A stretch of 64,000 bases of DNA, from the NCBI GenBank assembly GCA_044232905.1, contig JBIIKZ010000001.1:62001-126000 (forward strand), in the 5' to 3' direction. Each line of letters begins with the position of its first letter. Position 1 is the first letter of the stretch. The stretch is from CANHVK01 sp044232905. GTDB lineage: Bacteria; Bacteroidota; Bacteroidia; Flavobacteriales_D; Crocinitomicaceae. The notes below the pieces were generated by a model. It had not been told where the DNA came from. It made no database searches and saw only the letters and a list, made by a program, of their open reading frames with translations. The position numbers and the translations under genes are program-made. Below, piece after piece: positions 20,136 through 29,030 of this stretch.

Positions 20136-20164
20136 AATGTTCAGAAATGTAGTAAGTGAACATT
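20136..20164. promoter_or_regulatory. Second ATGTTCA-type inverted repeat
   Basis: AATGTTCA (20136-20143) and TGAACATT (20157-20164) form an 8-bp inverted repeat, sharing the ATGTTCA core of the pair at 20037-20074. The surrounding 277 bases (20000-20276) are otherwise non-coding on both strands; a weak hairpin with arms near GGT..TTCC and GGAA..ACC lies at 20238-20275. Confidence 0.4.
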
Positions 20165-20276
20165 TCTAATTTGCACCTTTTAATACCGATACTGCATCGT
20201 TCCCAAAAAAAATGAAGACCATTATTGTGTGGTTCTGGTCATACTTCCCACCTACTCCCCTGGAAGGCGGTAACCA

Positions 20277-20414
20277 TTATTTAAGTTTCTCGAGCTCTAA
20301 TCTTAATCGTAGTTTAGTTAGTTGCTTCTGCAATAGTTGTTTCTTCTCTGGGTCTTGCTCGGTGCTTTGTTGCAACTGCTTCACCCTTATCTTATCCGCT
20401 AAACTCGTTGCCAT
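20277..20414 (-). CDS. Very small polar protein, 45 residues, in the element
   Basis: The frame starts ATG at 20414 (MATSLADKIRVKQLQQ) and ends TAA at 20277. The product is rich in Gln, Lys and Leu and would be a single amphipathic helix or short coiled coil (KKQLLQKQLTKLRLRLELEK). Its start overlaps the end of the upstream small gene by 23 bases, the arrangement of a coupled pair. No family is recognised. It is supported by position and composition only. Confidence 0.5.
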   Translation of the reverse strand: MATSLADKIRVKQLQQSTEQDPEKKQLLQKQLTKLRLRLELEKLK

Positions 20415-20601
20415 CGTTCAAATAGTTGTTTAACTTTTCTTCAATGAAAAGGTCGTTTAATCGGTTGTCACGTATCAATAAATGATACTCCATCATTAAG
20501 TGGTCGTCATCAACTATAGCATCTTGCTCATAGGTTCTAATAACGTAGCTCTCCAATAATTGGCGAAGCACTGGGTTGTGGTTAAAGTTTCTAATTTCCA
20601 T
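20392..20601 (-). CDS. Small unrecognised acidic protein, 69 residues, in the element
   Basis: Starting at ATG 20601 (MEIRNFNHNPVLRQLLESYVIRTYE), the product is acidic and probably helical, with DDDHLMMEYHLLIRDNRLNDLFIEEKLNNYL. It begins 13 bases after the stop of the HUH-like gene and overlaps the next small gene, so the three form one transcript. An alternative ATG at 20631 overlaps the HUH gene and adds ten residues. No family is recognised; a helper of the replication protein is possible by position. Confidence 0.55.
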   Translation of the reverse strand: MEIRNFNHNPVLRQLLESYVIRTYEQDAIVDDDHLMMEYHLLIRDNRLNDLFIEEKLNNYLNDGNEFSG

Positions 20602-20614
20602 TTTTCTTTTGTTT

Positions 20615-21187
20615 TTATAGTACACCACCATCTTGTGATGCTTTCTTTATGTATTCAATAACACTAAATTTATTGTTTAATGTATTGGTCTGAATTCGAC
20701 AATCAAATGCTAAATCCAAGTACTGACCAAGTGTACCTTCAACAATTTCGTTCATTGTTTCTTTCGTAGCATCTGAAACCACGTGAACGTGGTTAACACC
20801 TCTCAAATCTTTCTCAATAGTATAAACGATAGTATTGTTAGGTAACTTGTCTTTAATCTCATTCAGCAACTGCTGATGGTATTCAATAGTATAATTGTTT
20901 TTTGGATTCCAGGTCGTGAATGTCTGCCAGTTGTGATTATAGATAGTTTTAGTACCAGTATTGTATTTAGGTAGGAATTCATCAACCAAGGTATAATGAA
21001 GCCTCCATTCCCTACCAACTTTCTTTAGCAAGTTAGGTACATCTTTGTACTTCTCTTTCACTACCAGCATTCGGTATTTAAGTGCTCTGGTCTTTAATCC
21101 AGTAATGTCTGCCAGTTGAGATAAGTTATAAAAGTTCTTTATTCTATTCTCATTTGTTTTGTTAATTAATTCTTTAAATTGTTTCAT
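20615..21187 (-). CDS. HTH plus HUH-endonuclease-like protein, possible replication initiator
   Basis: From ATG 21187 the product is 190 residues. The N-terminal third has a helix-turn-helix-like segment (NLSQLADITGLKTRALKYRM). The C-terminal part carries three motifs in the order and spacing of single-tyrosine HUH Rep proteins: motif I FTTW, motif II HVHVV 43 residues later, and motif III EYIKKA 46 residues after that, with the candidate nucleophile Tyr in YIKK. Such enzymes nick one DNA strand to start rolling-circle replication or transposition. The match is to motif geometry only; I cannot run a profile search. It is the first gene of a three-gene minus-strand group. Upstream starts (to 21262) add a hydrophobic N-terminus unlike the rest. 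Confidence 0.6.
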   Translation of the reverse strand: MKQFKELINKTNENRIKNFYNLSQLADITGLKTRALKYRMLVVKEKYKDVPNLLKKVGREWRLHYTLVDEFLPKYNTGTKTIYNHNWQTFTTWNPKNNYTIEYHQQLLNEIKDKLPNNTIVYTIEKDLRGVNHVHVVSDATKETMNEIVEGTLGQYLDLAFDCRIQTNTLNNKFSVIEYIKKASQDGGVL

Positions 21188-21491
21188 ATAGTATTTACTT
21201 TGATATAGCAAGGACAAGGTGAAGACATACTTCAAACAGACCTTTATATTAAATATGTGCAATAAGTGAAAAGTTGCACTTATGCTGATATTTTTAAGAA
21301 TAAACTATTTTTCAGAGTATGTAAATAGTTAAATGAAATTGCACCTATTAAATAGGCAAATTGGATTTCTTTCGTTTGGATATTATTTTCTCTGGTGCTG
21401 ATTCTAGCCCTCGGATATAATAATAAAAGTGACCGATTGAGATAAGGTCACGAGTGAATTCGAGGTTAGATATTGGAGTGTTGCAACCTAC
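21188..21491. other. Non-coding right end of the element
   Basis: These 304 bases contain an inverted repeat ATAAGTG/CACTTAT (21262-21283), a copy of TTGCACCT (21339-21346; another at 20171-20178), a perfect 6-bp hairpin GTGACC/GGTCAC (21429-21451) and the attachment core. They would lie next to the recombinase 3' end in the circular form. Replication-origin or recombinase arm sites are the likeliest content; no gene is seen. Confidence 0.45.
21488..21491. other. Right attachment core (attR), CTAC
   Basis: CTAC is followed by CAAAACAAAAGG, which would complete the tRNA CCA end and continue into its terminator after excision. See the left core at 16137-16140. Confidence 0.5.
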
Positions 21492-21497
21492 CAAAAC

Positions 21498-21526
21498 AAA
21501 AGGAATCTAGCAATAGGTTCCTTTTT
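21498..21526 (+). terminator. Original tRNA-fMet terminator, displaced by the element
   Basis: AAAAGGAA and TTCCTTTTT pair around TCTAGCAATAGG and run into a T tract. With the element removed it would lie seven bases behind the restored CCA. Confidence 0.7.
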
Positions 21527-21572
21527 TGTTTTACCACCAAATTTTAACCGTGCAAATTCCATTTTAGCAAAA

Positions 21573-21605
21573 AAAATAGGCTGTCCTTTCGAGACAGCCT
21601 ATTTT
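21573..21605. terminator. Rho-independent terminator after the lipoprotein gene (bidirectional)
   Basis: AAAATAGGCTGTC and GACAGCCTATTTT form a 13-bp perfect stem with a seven-base loop. It ends the minus-strand lipoprotein transcript and could also stop plus-strand readthrough. Confidence 0.8.
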
Positions 21606-21623
21606 AAAACCTAATATATAAAA

Positions 21624-22226
21624 TTAATCTTTAACCTTTCTAGCTCTAAAACTACCAGACAAAGTATATTGTTTAACAATTGGAGCATTAAACGAAGAAA
21701 CTTTTCCTGTAAAAGTACCTTTGATTGCACTTGTTGCAGAATAATCATCGGATTTCGTTACAGTAATTGTAAGGTTATCGTCTGACTGAAAACAAGTAAA
21801 CATTTCTTGTTTTTTGCTCGTCTGAAGCATAACATATTTATCTGGCTCTCCAGCTTGAGGATCTATTAAAGGAAAAGTAGTGTTCCCAATTACGAAAGAA
21901 GATTTAGAAGCACCTGATTTATCCATAAAATAAATCGTTAATGTATCATCTTTCGCTGCGTTTACTCCACACAACATCATTGCTGTAGTGTCTTGAAACG
22001 TTTTACATAAAGCACCATAATTTAAGTTATCCATTAATCCTTGCTCATTAAACGTTTTGTCTTTAAAGGAATACGTTGAACCATTAAAGGTGGCTGTAAA
22101 TTGAAAATCAGTATCTTCTACTGGTGCAGGTGTAGGTGTAACTGTTTCTTTTTTACACGCTGTAAATATTGCTAATGACAACACAGAAAAAACTAAAATA
22201 GATTGAATTAAATTGTTTTTTTTCAT
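21624..22226 (-). CDS. Unrecognised lipoprotein (200 residues)
   Basis: The product has a lipoprotein signal peptide with the lipobox IFTAC (Cys24), then KKETVTPTPAPVEDTD linker and a beta-rich domain beginning FQFTATFNGSTYSFKD. The pattern FTATFNGxxYS is typical of small Bacteroidota lipoproteins of the DUF6252/DUF5025 kind, but I cannot assign a family with confidence. It is the last gene before the terminator in the surface-protein block and is separated from the repeat protein by 131 bases. Confidence 0.75.
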   Translation of the reverse strand: MKKNNLIQSILVFSVLSLAIFTACKKETVTPTPAPVEDTDFQFTATFNGSTYSFKDKTFNEQGLMDNLNYGALCKTFQDTTAMMLCGVNAAKDDTLTIYFMDKSGASKSSFVIGNTTFPLIDPQAGEPDKYVMLQTSKKQEMFTCFQSDDNLTITVTKSDDYSATSAIKGTFTGKVSSFNAPIVKQYTLSGSFRARKVKD

Positions 22227-22357
22227 TTTTATTATTTTTTGGTTAAAAAGTAAAACGTGCTTTACGGCTTACTAATTCGCCTGTAAAATTAATGTAATAA
22301 TTTATAAATCAAGGTTATTTACACTAAAATAACCTTGATTTATCATTCAACTAATGA

Positions 22358-25300
22358 TTATTGTTTTACAATTCTAAAGGTAGTTGTCTCACTTCCTTGT
22401 GTTAACACAATGTTGTAAACTCCTACTGGATATGCCTCACCTATTTCTTTTTCAGAAAGTTCATAGCTATTGATCACATGATTCTCAACGATGCGACCAA
22501 CCATATCTGTTATTTGAACTGCAATTGGTTCTTCACTTTGTGAAACCACATTCATTTTAAAAGCAGTACTGAATGGGTTAGGATAGGAAGTAACCTCAAT
22601 ATTCGATTCAGATACCGGTCTTAAAGCAGTTCCTGCTCCACTACCCGTAGTAACATTGATGGTTCCTGTACCAATTACCCTAGGACATACACTAAGTAAC
22701 TCTACATTATAAATCTTAGTTCCAGAGATTGTTGGTGTTCCACTTATCGTTAATTTATTTGCTCCCCAAGCGCTACTTACACCTGCTGGTAAATTTGTAA
22801 CATTTACAGTTGTTGCTCCTAGCGTTGTATAGGTAATAGGTGCAATTGGCACTCCTGCTTTTACCGTTTGGCTAATTGTAGTTGCTGCAGATGTCAAGCT
22901 AAGTTTATTCTCTGCTCCAACCTTGATAGATCCTGTAGCAGTTACTACTTTACATCCACCCGTTAAGGTTACAGTATAGTTAGAAGTTCCTGCAACATAA
23001 GGGTTACCGCTCAATGTTACTAAATTATTCACCCAAGTACCTTTAACCCCCAATGGCAAACCAGTGAATGTTGCATTTGTAGCTCCAGTCGTTTTGTATA
23101 AGATATTACCAATAGCGGATTTAGCACAAATATTTTGTACATTGGATGCAGATGTAGGTTCTAATGTAATGGTATTAGCTGGATTCACAGTTATTTTACC
23201 TAAAACTGTAACAGATGGGCATTTACCATTTGCTGTGATGGAATAATTAACAGATGCAGTTGGTGTACCACTGATTGTAATTACGCCTGCACTGTTCGTT
23301 TGCGACAAACCTGGTAAAGTTGAAACCTGAACGGATGATGTTCCTGTAATTTTGTACCCGATTTGCGTGATTGGACTACCTGTACAAACTATTTGATTAG
23401 TTGTTGCTGGTGCAGAAGTTAAGGTAATTGCATTTAGTTCATTCACCGTAATCGTTCCTTTTGCTGTAAGACCAGGACATCCACCAGTACCAGTTACGGT
23501 ATACGCATAAATTCCTTTTGTGGTAGGTTTTCCTGCTAAAGTAATAACATTACTCACCAATTTACCTGTTACACCTGCTGGTAAACCTGCAAAAGTTGCG
23601 CCAGTCGCTCCAGTTGAATTATACGTAATATCTGAAAGAACCGCATTAACACATACTTCTTTTACATTCGTATTTAATGGAGCTATCGTAATTGTATTTA
23701 ATGGAGCTATCGTGATAGTACCGGAAGCTACTACCGAAGGACATTTACCAGATGCAGTGATTGTGTAGGTACCAGTTGCTGTAGGTTTTCCACTAATAGT
23801 TACAACTCCAGCAGAAGCCGATTGTGCTAAACCTGCTGGTAAATTTGCAACGGTAACAGCTGTTGCTCCTGTAGTTTTATACCCTATGTTAATAATAGCA
23901 CCATTCGTACAAATTGTTTGTTTATCTGTACCTGCTGCAGAAGTCAAAGCAATCGTGTTTATTGCATTCACCGTAATAGTACCTTTTACAAGTACTACCG
24001 AACAACCACCTGTAGCAGTTACTGTATATGGATATACACCCGCTGCAGTTGGGATACCACTGATGGTAATTGTATTAGCTGCCCAAATAGCTTTTACACC
24101 TGCTGGTAAACCAGTAAAGGTTACTCCGGTTACTCCGGTTGTAGTATATGTAATTGGAGCAAGAGTTGCTCCAACACACACCTCTTTTACGTTAGAATTT
24201 AATCCTGAACTTAAAGTAACTGTGTTATTCGGACTAACCACCAATGTACCCGTTTTCGTAATTACTTCACATCCTCCTGTTAAGGTAATCGTGTACGTAA
24301 AAGGTCCTGCTACGGTTGGTGTACCACTAATCGTTAATTTGTTAGCTCCCCAAACGCCACTTACACCTGCTGGTAAACCTGTTACAGTTGCACCAGTTGC
24401 AATACTTGTTGTATAGGTGATTGGAGTAATCGCTGTACCGATACATTTTGTTTGTGCATCTGTACCTAGCGCAGAAGATAATGCGATAGCATTAATCGTA
24501 GAATTGATTGTACCCGTAGCTGTTGCTACTGAGCAACCACCAACAGTAGTTACTGTATAGTTAAATATTCCTGCAACAGTTGGTGTACCAGTAATCGTAA
24601 ATTTATTAGCTGCCCAAGCACCTGTTACACCTGCTGGCAAACCAGATACAGTTGTACCAGTTGCTGTGGTGGTGGTATAGATAATGTCTGTGATTGCTGT
24701 TTTGATACATTTTGTTTGTGTAGCTGTTGCCGCTAAAGAAGTTAATACAATCGTGTTTTTTGGATTAACTACGTATACCCCTGTTGCTGTAGTAACGCCA
24801 CAACCACCTGTTAAAGTTACGGTATAGTTATACGTACCAGATACAGAAGGTACACCACTGATATTGACTTGGTTTTTTCCTTCTGGTGTATTTAATGCCG
24901 GTCCAAAATAACCAGTTACTCCTGATGGTAAATTTGTAATTTTTGCTCCTGTTGCTCCTACAGTACCGTAGGTTATAGGTGTACTCGCGGTATTAACACA
25001 AAATGTTTGTTTGTCTGAATTTACAACTGATGTTAATTTAATTGTGTTTTGATTAACAGTTAATTTACCCATTGCTGTAGCACAAGTTCCTACTGCTGTA
25101 ACCGTGTAGTTAAAGACACCGGTTTCTGTTGGTGTACCACTGATTGTGAATTTACCAGCTGCCCAAACACCTGTAACTCCGGCTGGTAAACCTGTTGCTT
25201 TTGCGTTCGTTGTTCCGGTAGAAGTAGTATAGACAATTGGAGTAATTGCAGTTTGATTACATTTAACCTGTGCGTTTGATCCACCAGCAGAAAATAATGT

Positions 25301-25933
25301 AAGTGTTCCTATTGGTTGAATTGTTAATTTCAACGTAACAATAGAATCACATCCGCTTGAAGCAAGTACAGTAAATTTAGCTGTATAGTTGGATGCTGTA
25401 TACGTAATTCCATCGATCCATTTATAACTTGTACATGCTGTTATACTATCCGTTCCTGTTTTTGGTAAACAATTTCCAAGCGTTAGTTCGGATAAACTAT
25501 TGTTTGTAAACGTAGTAGTTACTTTTTTAGATGTAAGATTATTATTGGATGATTTATCTACAAACCATTTAACACCTTTTTTATACAATAACTTCAAAGA
25601 ACTTTCAGCGTTATTGTTTAAACCAACATTTTTATATAAAAAACCTATAACACCTGTATAAGCATTTGTAGGAGCATTAAATGAATACCCACTAACAATG
25701 TTGTTAAAATCGGTTCCAATCGTTTTAGTTGTTTTTTCCGTGTAGGTTAAACTCGTAGTTACACTAAAATCATTCGTAGGAATTACCTCTAATTGATTAG
25801 CACTTACGGTAGTCCCAGCTTTTATGTTAAACCCGGAGTTGTTTCCTACAGAAATAAGACTTTTTGTAGTTTGCGCATTACCACTAAGAATACTCAGTAT
25901 CGTAATTGCAAGGGTGAATACTATTTTTTTCAT
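22358..25933 (-). CDS. T9SS-secreted surface protein with ten Ig-like repeats
   Basis: The 1191-residue product has a signal peptide (MKKIVFTLAITILSILSGNAQ), a unique N-terminal region (to about 210) and ten tandem repeats of about 87 residues (about 212-1085). The repeat pattern is N-T-I-x-L-T-S, a cysteine near position 15, GLPAGVTGxW, ANKLTISGTPT and YTVTxTGGC. It resembles putative-Ig (He_PIG-like) domains. The C-terminal 80 residues (SYPNPFSTAF, VQITDMVGRIV, GVYNIVLTQGSETTTFRIVKQ) are a type A T9SS sorting domain, so it is moved through the type IX system and fixed or released at the surface. An adhesin role is inferred. It precedes a 131-base gap to the lipoprotein. Confidence 0.88.
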   Translation of the reverse strand: MKKIVFTLAITILSILSGNAQTTKSLISVGNNSGFNIKAGTTVSANQLEVIPTNDFSVTTSLTYTEKTTKTIGTDFNNIVSGYSFNAPTNAYTGVIGFLYKNVGLNNNAESSLKLLYKKGVKWFVDKSSNNNLTSKKVTTTFTNNSLSELTLGNCLPKTGTDSITACTSYKWIDGITYTASNYTAKFTVLASSGCDSIVTLKLTIQPIGTLTLFSAGGSNAQVKCNQTAITPIVYTTSTGTTNAKATGLPAGVTGVWAAGKFTISGTPTETGVFNYTVTAVGTCATAMGKLTVNQNTIKLTSVVNSDKQTFCVNTASTPITYGTVGATGAKITNLPSGVTGYFGPALNTPEGKNQVNISGVPSVSGTYNYTVTLTGGCGVTTATGVYVVNPKNTIVLTSLAATATQTKCIKTAITDIIYTTTTATGTTVSGLPAGVTGAWAANKFTITGTPTVAGIFNYTVTTVGGCSVATATGTINSTINAIALSSALGTDAQTKCIGTAITPITYTTSIATGATVTGLPAGVSGVWGANKLTISGTPTVAGPFTYTITLTGGCEVITKTGTLVVSPNNTVTLSSGLNSNVKEVCVGATLAPITYTTTGVTGVTFTGLPAGVKAIWAANTITISGIPTAAGVYPYTVTATGGCSVVLVKGTITVNAINTIALTSAAGTDKQTICTNGAIINIGYKTTGATAVTVANLPAGLAQSASAGVVTISGKPTATGTYTITASGKCPSVVASGTITIAPLNTITIAPLNTNVKEVCVNAVLSDITYNSTGATGATFAGLPAGVTGKLVSNVITLAGKPTTKGIYAYTVTGTGGCPGLTAKGTITVNELNAITLTSAPATTNQIVCTGSPITQIGYKITGTSSVQVSTLPGLSQTNSAGVITISGTPTASVNYSITANGKCPSVTVLGKITVNPANTITLEPTSASNVQNICAKSAIGNILYKTTGATNATFTGLPLGVKGTWVNNLVTLSGNPYVAGTSNYTVTLTGGCKVVTATGSIKVGAENKLSLTSAATTISQTVKAGVPIAPITYTTLGATTVNVTNLPAGVSSAWGANKLTISGTPTISGTKIYNVELLSVCPRVIGTGTINVTTGSGAGTALRPVSESNIEVTSYPNPFSTAFKMNVVSQSEEPIAVQITDMVGRIVENHVINSYELSEKEIGEAYPVGVYNIVLTQGSETTTFRIVKQ

Positions 25934-26004
25934 AGCTTAAAATTAAAAAATTAATTTTTATTAATTGTTTGTTTTTTAAAAAGTTATGCTTTTTGATTAA
26001 TAAA

Positions 26005-27795
26005 TTAATCTTTAAGACATCTAACAGAAATGTAAGTCTGCTTATCATAGCTGAAGTCGAGGATTTGCTCAGTGTAACTATACATGTAGACGAACCAAGC
26101 AGAGTAATAACCGCTCTCCGAAGAACTCCAATAGTAACCGACGTTCCCAATTTCGTCGTAATTCCCCCATTTATCACGTTTACCGCCCGGATGAGCCGAA
26201 AATAAAGACGAATTCGTAGCGACATTCGGGCTAAACCAGTTTACTGTGCCCGCTTCTTTCAATTTACCTGCAGCAACCCATTTTCCACCTAAATAGTCTA
26301 TTAAAACACCCCATTCATTAAACGTTGGTACGTGCCATCCAGTAGGGCATAGCTTTTGAGTATTTACTGCATAGAAATTGTAAAGTTTACCGAAATTAGC
26401 GGAGTTGTTATTATTTGTCCAAGCACCGTTTTGTTGGGATTGCCAGGCGGTCGTGTTACTAGCATCTATGATGGATGTACGATCGTTGTATTTACTTACT
26501 TTTAAATTCTCTGTCATCCATTGTTGATCACCAATAATTACTGTTTTGTATACATTACCATCTACATCTGAAATAGTTGGTTCAAACCATTGTGCAACAA
26601 GTGTATGAGTACTCGCTGTTGCAACATTTGTTGTTTCTTTAATTCTAGTAGCATTTAAAATCCATCCTGTGAAAGTAGTACCTTCTTTTATTGGTATAGG
26701 TAAGGTACCATAAGCAGTACCATAAGTTACTGTTTTTGATGATGTATTTACAGTACCTCCATTTGAATCAAAAGTAACTAAATAGCTATTCCCTTGCCAT
26801 TGCGCAACAAGTGTATGATCACTCGTTGTTGCAACATTTGTTGTTGCTGAAATAGTAGTAGCATTTAAACTCCATCCTGTAAAAGTATACCCTTCTTTTG
26901 TTGGTATTGGTAAGGTACCATAAGCGGAACCATACTTTACTGTTTTTGATGTACTTATAGTACCTCCATTTGAATTAAAAGTAACTAAATAGCTTGGTGA
27001 ATTAACTGTTAGGGTTAACGTACATGTTTTCCCTCCAAGATTCACCTCGAAAATTGCTGTTCCGCTTGCACTTGGTATACCTTTAATTTTATAGGTCACT
27101 GAACCATCGCCATTTGTAAATTTACCAGAACTTAATGTAGCAAATAAACCTGTTACACCTGTAGATCTAATGTTTTGTGAGGAATAGCCCCCACCATTTC
27201 CGCCTAAATAACTAAACACACAAGAAACATTAGATACTGCAACGCCATGATTCAATGCACCATTCACTGAAACTCCACCGCAGTTTAACGTAGCAATTTT
27301 TCCAAGACCAATACTTCCCGTTCTCCAAGTAGGTAAACCATCACTATTGGTTAGGATTTGACCATTAGTATCAGCTACCAATGATGCCCATTTTGTACCA
27401 TTCCAATATATCATTTCACCCAAGGTAGTTCCAGCAGGCATAGTTCCTGCAGCACCTTGCTCACCTTTATCTCCTTTATCTCCTTTTGGGCCAACTTCCC
27501 CTTGTGCTCCTATTCCATTTTTCCAAGATGTACCATCATAAAAGTACAAACCTGCTGGATTGTTAGCAACCGCATCTGTTTGATAAATTAACAAACCAGT
27601 TGCAGGAGAGATAATAGCATTACGTTCTACATTGGTCATGCGTGGAGGTAAGAAACCTTTCTTAGTAGATTTTACTTCCAACTCCGCAGTAGGATGAATA
27701 TCTCCTGCTGGTACACCTACACCAACTTGTGCATTTGCAGCGCTAGCAAAGAATAAGACCGCTAGAACTAATGTTATAAGTAGAGTTTTTTTCAT
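26005..27795 (-). CDS. Surface protein: paralogous N-terminal module, collagen-like stretch, two InlB-type B-repeats, FISUMP domain
   Basis: The 596-residue product has a signal peptide (MKKTLLITLVLAVLFFASAANAQ) and the shared module VGVGVPAGDIHPTAELEVKST...GFLPPRMT...GLLIYQTD...YFYDG, then a short Gly-X-Y stretch (GPKGDKGDKGEQG), a region with a conserved-Cys Ig-like fold, two repeats of the InlB/Flg_new type (YLVTFNSNGGTI...GYTFTGW...TLVAQW at about 265-400) and a C-terminal FISUMP domain (DVDGNVYKTVIIGDQQWMTENL, LCPTGWHVPTFNEW, YYWSSSESG, ISVRCLKD). No T9SS tail is present. Function is probably extracellular binding. Confidence 0.85.
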   Translation of the reverse strand: MKKTLLITLVLAVLFFASAANAQVGVGVPAGDIHPTAELEVKSTKKGFLPPRMTNVERNAIISPATGLLIYQTDAVANNPAGLYFYDGTSWKNGIGAQGEVGPKGDKGDKGEQGAAGTMPAGTTLGEMIYWNGTKWASLVADTNGQILTNSDGLPTWRTGSIGLGKIATLNCGGVSVNGALNHGVAVSNVSCVFSYLGGNGGGYSSQNIRSTGVTGLFATLSSGKFTNGDGSVTYKIKGIPSASGTAIFEVNLGGKTCTLTLTVNSPSYLVTFNSNGGTISTSKTVKYGSAYGTLPIPTKEGYTFTGWSLNATTISATTNVATTSDHTLVAQWQGNSYLVTFDSNGGTVNTSSKTVTYGTAYGTLPIPIKEGTTFTGWILNATRIKETTNVATASTHTLVAQWFEPTISDVDGNVYKTVIIGDQQWMTENLKVSKYNDRTSIIDASNTTAWQSQQNGAWTNNNNSANFGKLYNFYAVNTQKLCPTGWHVPTFNEWGVLIDYLGGKWVAAGKLKEAGTVNWFSPNVATNSSLFSAHPGGKRDKWGNYDEIGNVGYYWSSSESGYYSAWFVYMYSYTEQILDFSYDKQTYISVRCLKD

Positions 27796-27849
27796 AGATT
27801 TTAAATTAAATTGTTTGTTTTCAATAAAAGTTAGGTTTTGATTAATAAA

Positions 27850-28986
27850 TTAATCCTCGACACATCGCACAGATAACCCAGCACTTTTATCGTAAAAGCT
27901 CCTAAAAAGAGCCCCATTGCCATTATTCAAGTCATTATACCAAGCATTTGATGTAAAAGGTACATTTTGATTAGAACTCCACCACTTTCCGTTTGTGCTA
28001 ATCTGCTCGTAATTTCCAGCTTCATCGCGGAAGCCAGAAGGAAGAGCTGAGAAACCACTTGTGTTTGTAGCAAAACTGTTTGGACTCATCCAATCTGTTA
28101 GACCTACTGTTTTCAATTTACCTCCATCCCCTTCTATAAAGTTTAATAAAACCGCCCATTCATCATCCGAAGGCAAGTGCCACCCATAAGGACAAACGTT
28201 TTTATCTTCATTATACAGTGGGGTTATTGCATACCAATTGTATAAAGCGCCATACTTAGTGGCAATAGAATTATCCTTATCATTATTATACCAGCTCATC
28301 ATGGGTAACGTTGACTTTTTATTGAAGTTTTCTGCCCATTTAGTTGGATCGATTACCAAAGGAATCATCGTTCCATCATTGTATTTTGTAGTGCGTAGGT
28401 TTTCTGCCATCCATTTTTGCGTACCGATGTAAACCGTTTTGTAAGAGTTACCATCTTCATCTGCGATATTTGGACCAAAACCACTAGTAGGATTTGGACA
28501 TTTCCCATTAAAAGTCCATGTTGGTAAACCTTCACAGTAAGTTAAAATTTGACCATTAGTAACAGGTTTCAATGATGCCCATTTTGTACCATCCCAATAT
28601 TTCATTTCACCTAAGGTCGTTCCACTAGGCATACTTCCTGTAACACCCGTCTCTCCTTTATCTCCTTTATCTCCTTTTGGGCCAACTGCCCCTTGTGCTC
28701 CTATTCCATTTTTCCAAGCTGTACCATCATAAAAGTACAAGCCTGCTGGATTGTTAGCAACCGCATCTGTTTGATAAATTAATAAACCAGTTGCAGGAGA
28801 GATAATAGCATTACGTTCTGCATTGGTCATACGTGGAGGCAAGAAACCTTTCGTAGTAGATTTCACTTCCAACTCTGCAGAAGGATGAATATCTCCTGCT
28901 GGGACACCTACCCCAACTTGTGCATTTGCAGCACTCGCAAAAAATAAGGTCGCTAAAGCGAATGTGTTTAATACTGTTTTTTTCAT
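27850..28986 (-). CDS. Surface protein: paralogous N-terminal module and FISUMP domain
   Basis: The 378-residue product shares with its neighbours the signal peptide, the module DIHPSAELEVKSTTKGFLPPRMTNAERNAI and GPKGDKGDKGETG, and then goes directly to a FISUMP domain (about 165-378: ADEDGNSYKTVYIGTQKWMAENLRTTKYNDG, VCPYGWHLPSDDEW, KWWSSNQ, LSVRCVED). The N-terminal 120 residues are nearly identical to the downstream paralogue, with long DNA identity, so the set arose by recent duplication. Gaps of 44-54 bases separate the three genes. Confidence 0.85.
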   Translation of the reverse strand: MKKTVLNTFALATLFFASAANAQVGVGVPAGDIHPSAELEVKSTTKGFLPPRMTNAERNAIISPATGLLIYQTDAVANNPAGLYFYDGTAWKNGIGAQGAVGPKGDKGDKGETGVTGSMPSGTTLGEMKYWDGTKWASLKPVTNGQILTYCEGLPTWTFNGKCPNPTSGFGPNIADEDGNSYKTVYIGTQKWMAENLRTTKYNDGTMIPLVIDPTKWAENFNKKSTLPMMSWYNNDKDNSIATKYGALYNWYAITPLYNEDKNVCPYGWHLPSDDEWAVLLNFIEGDGGKLKTVGLTDWMSPNSFATNTSGFSALPSGFRDEAGNYEQISTNGKWWSSNQNVPFTSNAWYNDLNNGNGALFRSFYDKSAGLSVRCVED

Positions 28987-29030
28987 AGATTTTAGTTTAA
29001 ATTAAATTGTTTGGTTTTTAAGTTTTTAAG

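Noticed and set aside
20212..20433. Plus-strand frame of 73 residues in the element
   Set aside because: Cys/Ser-rich shadow of the two small minus-strand genes.
21390..21480. Degenerate tRNA at the right end of the element
   Set aside because: GTGACC/GGTCAC and TTCGAGG suggested tRNA arms, but no acceptor or D arm can be formed.
23520..24416. Long plus-strand frames rich in Val, Pro and Ala
   Set aside because: Shadows of the Ig-like repeats; they start inside the gene and show repeat period of the minus-strand protein.
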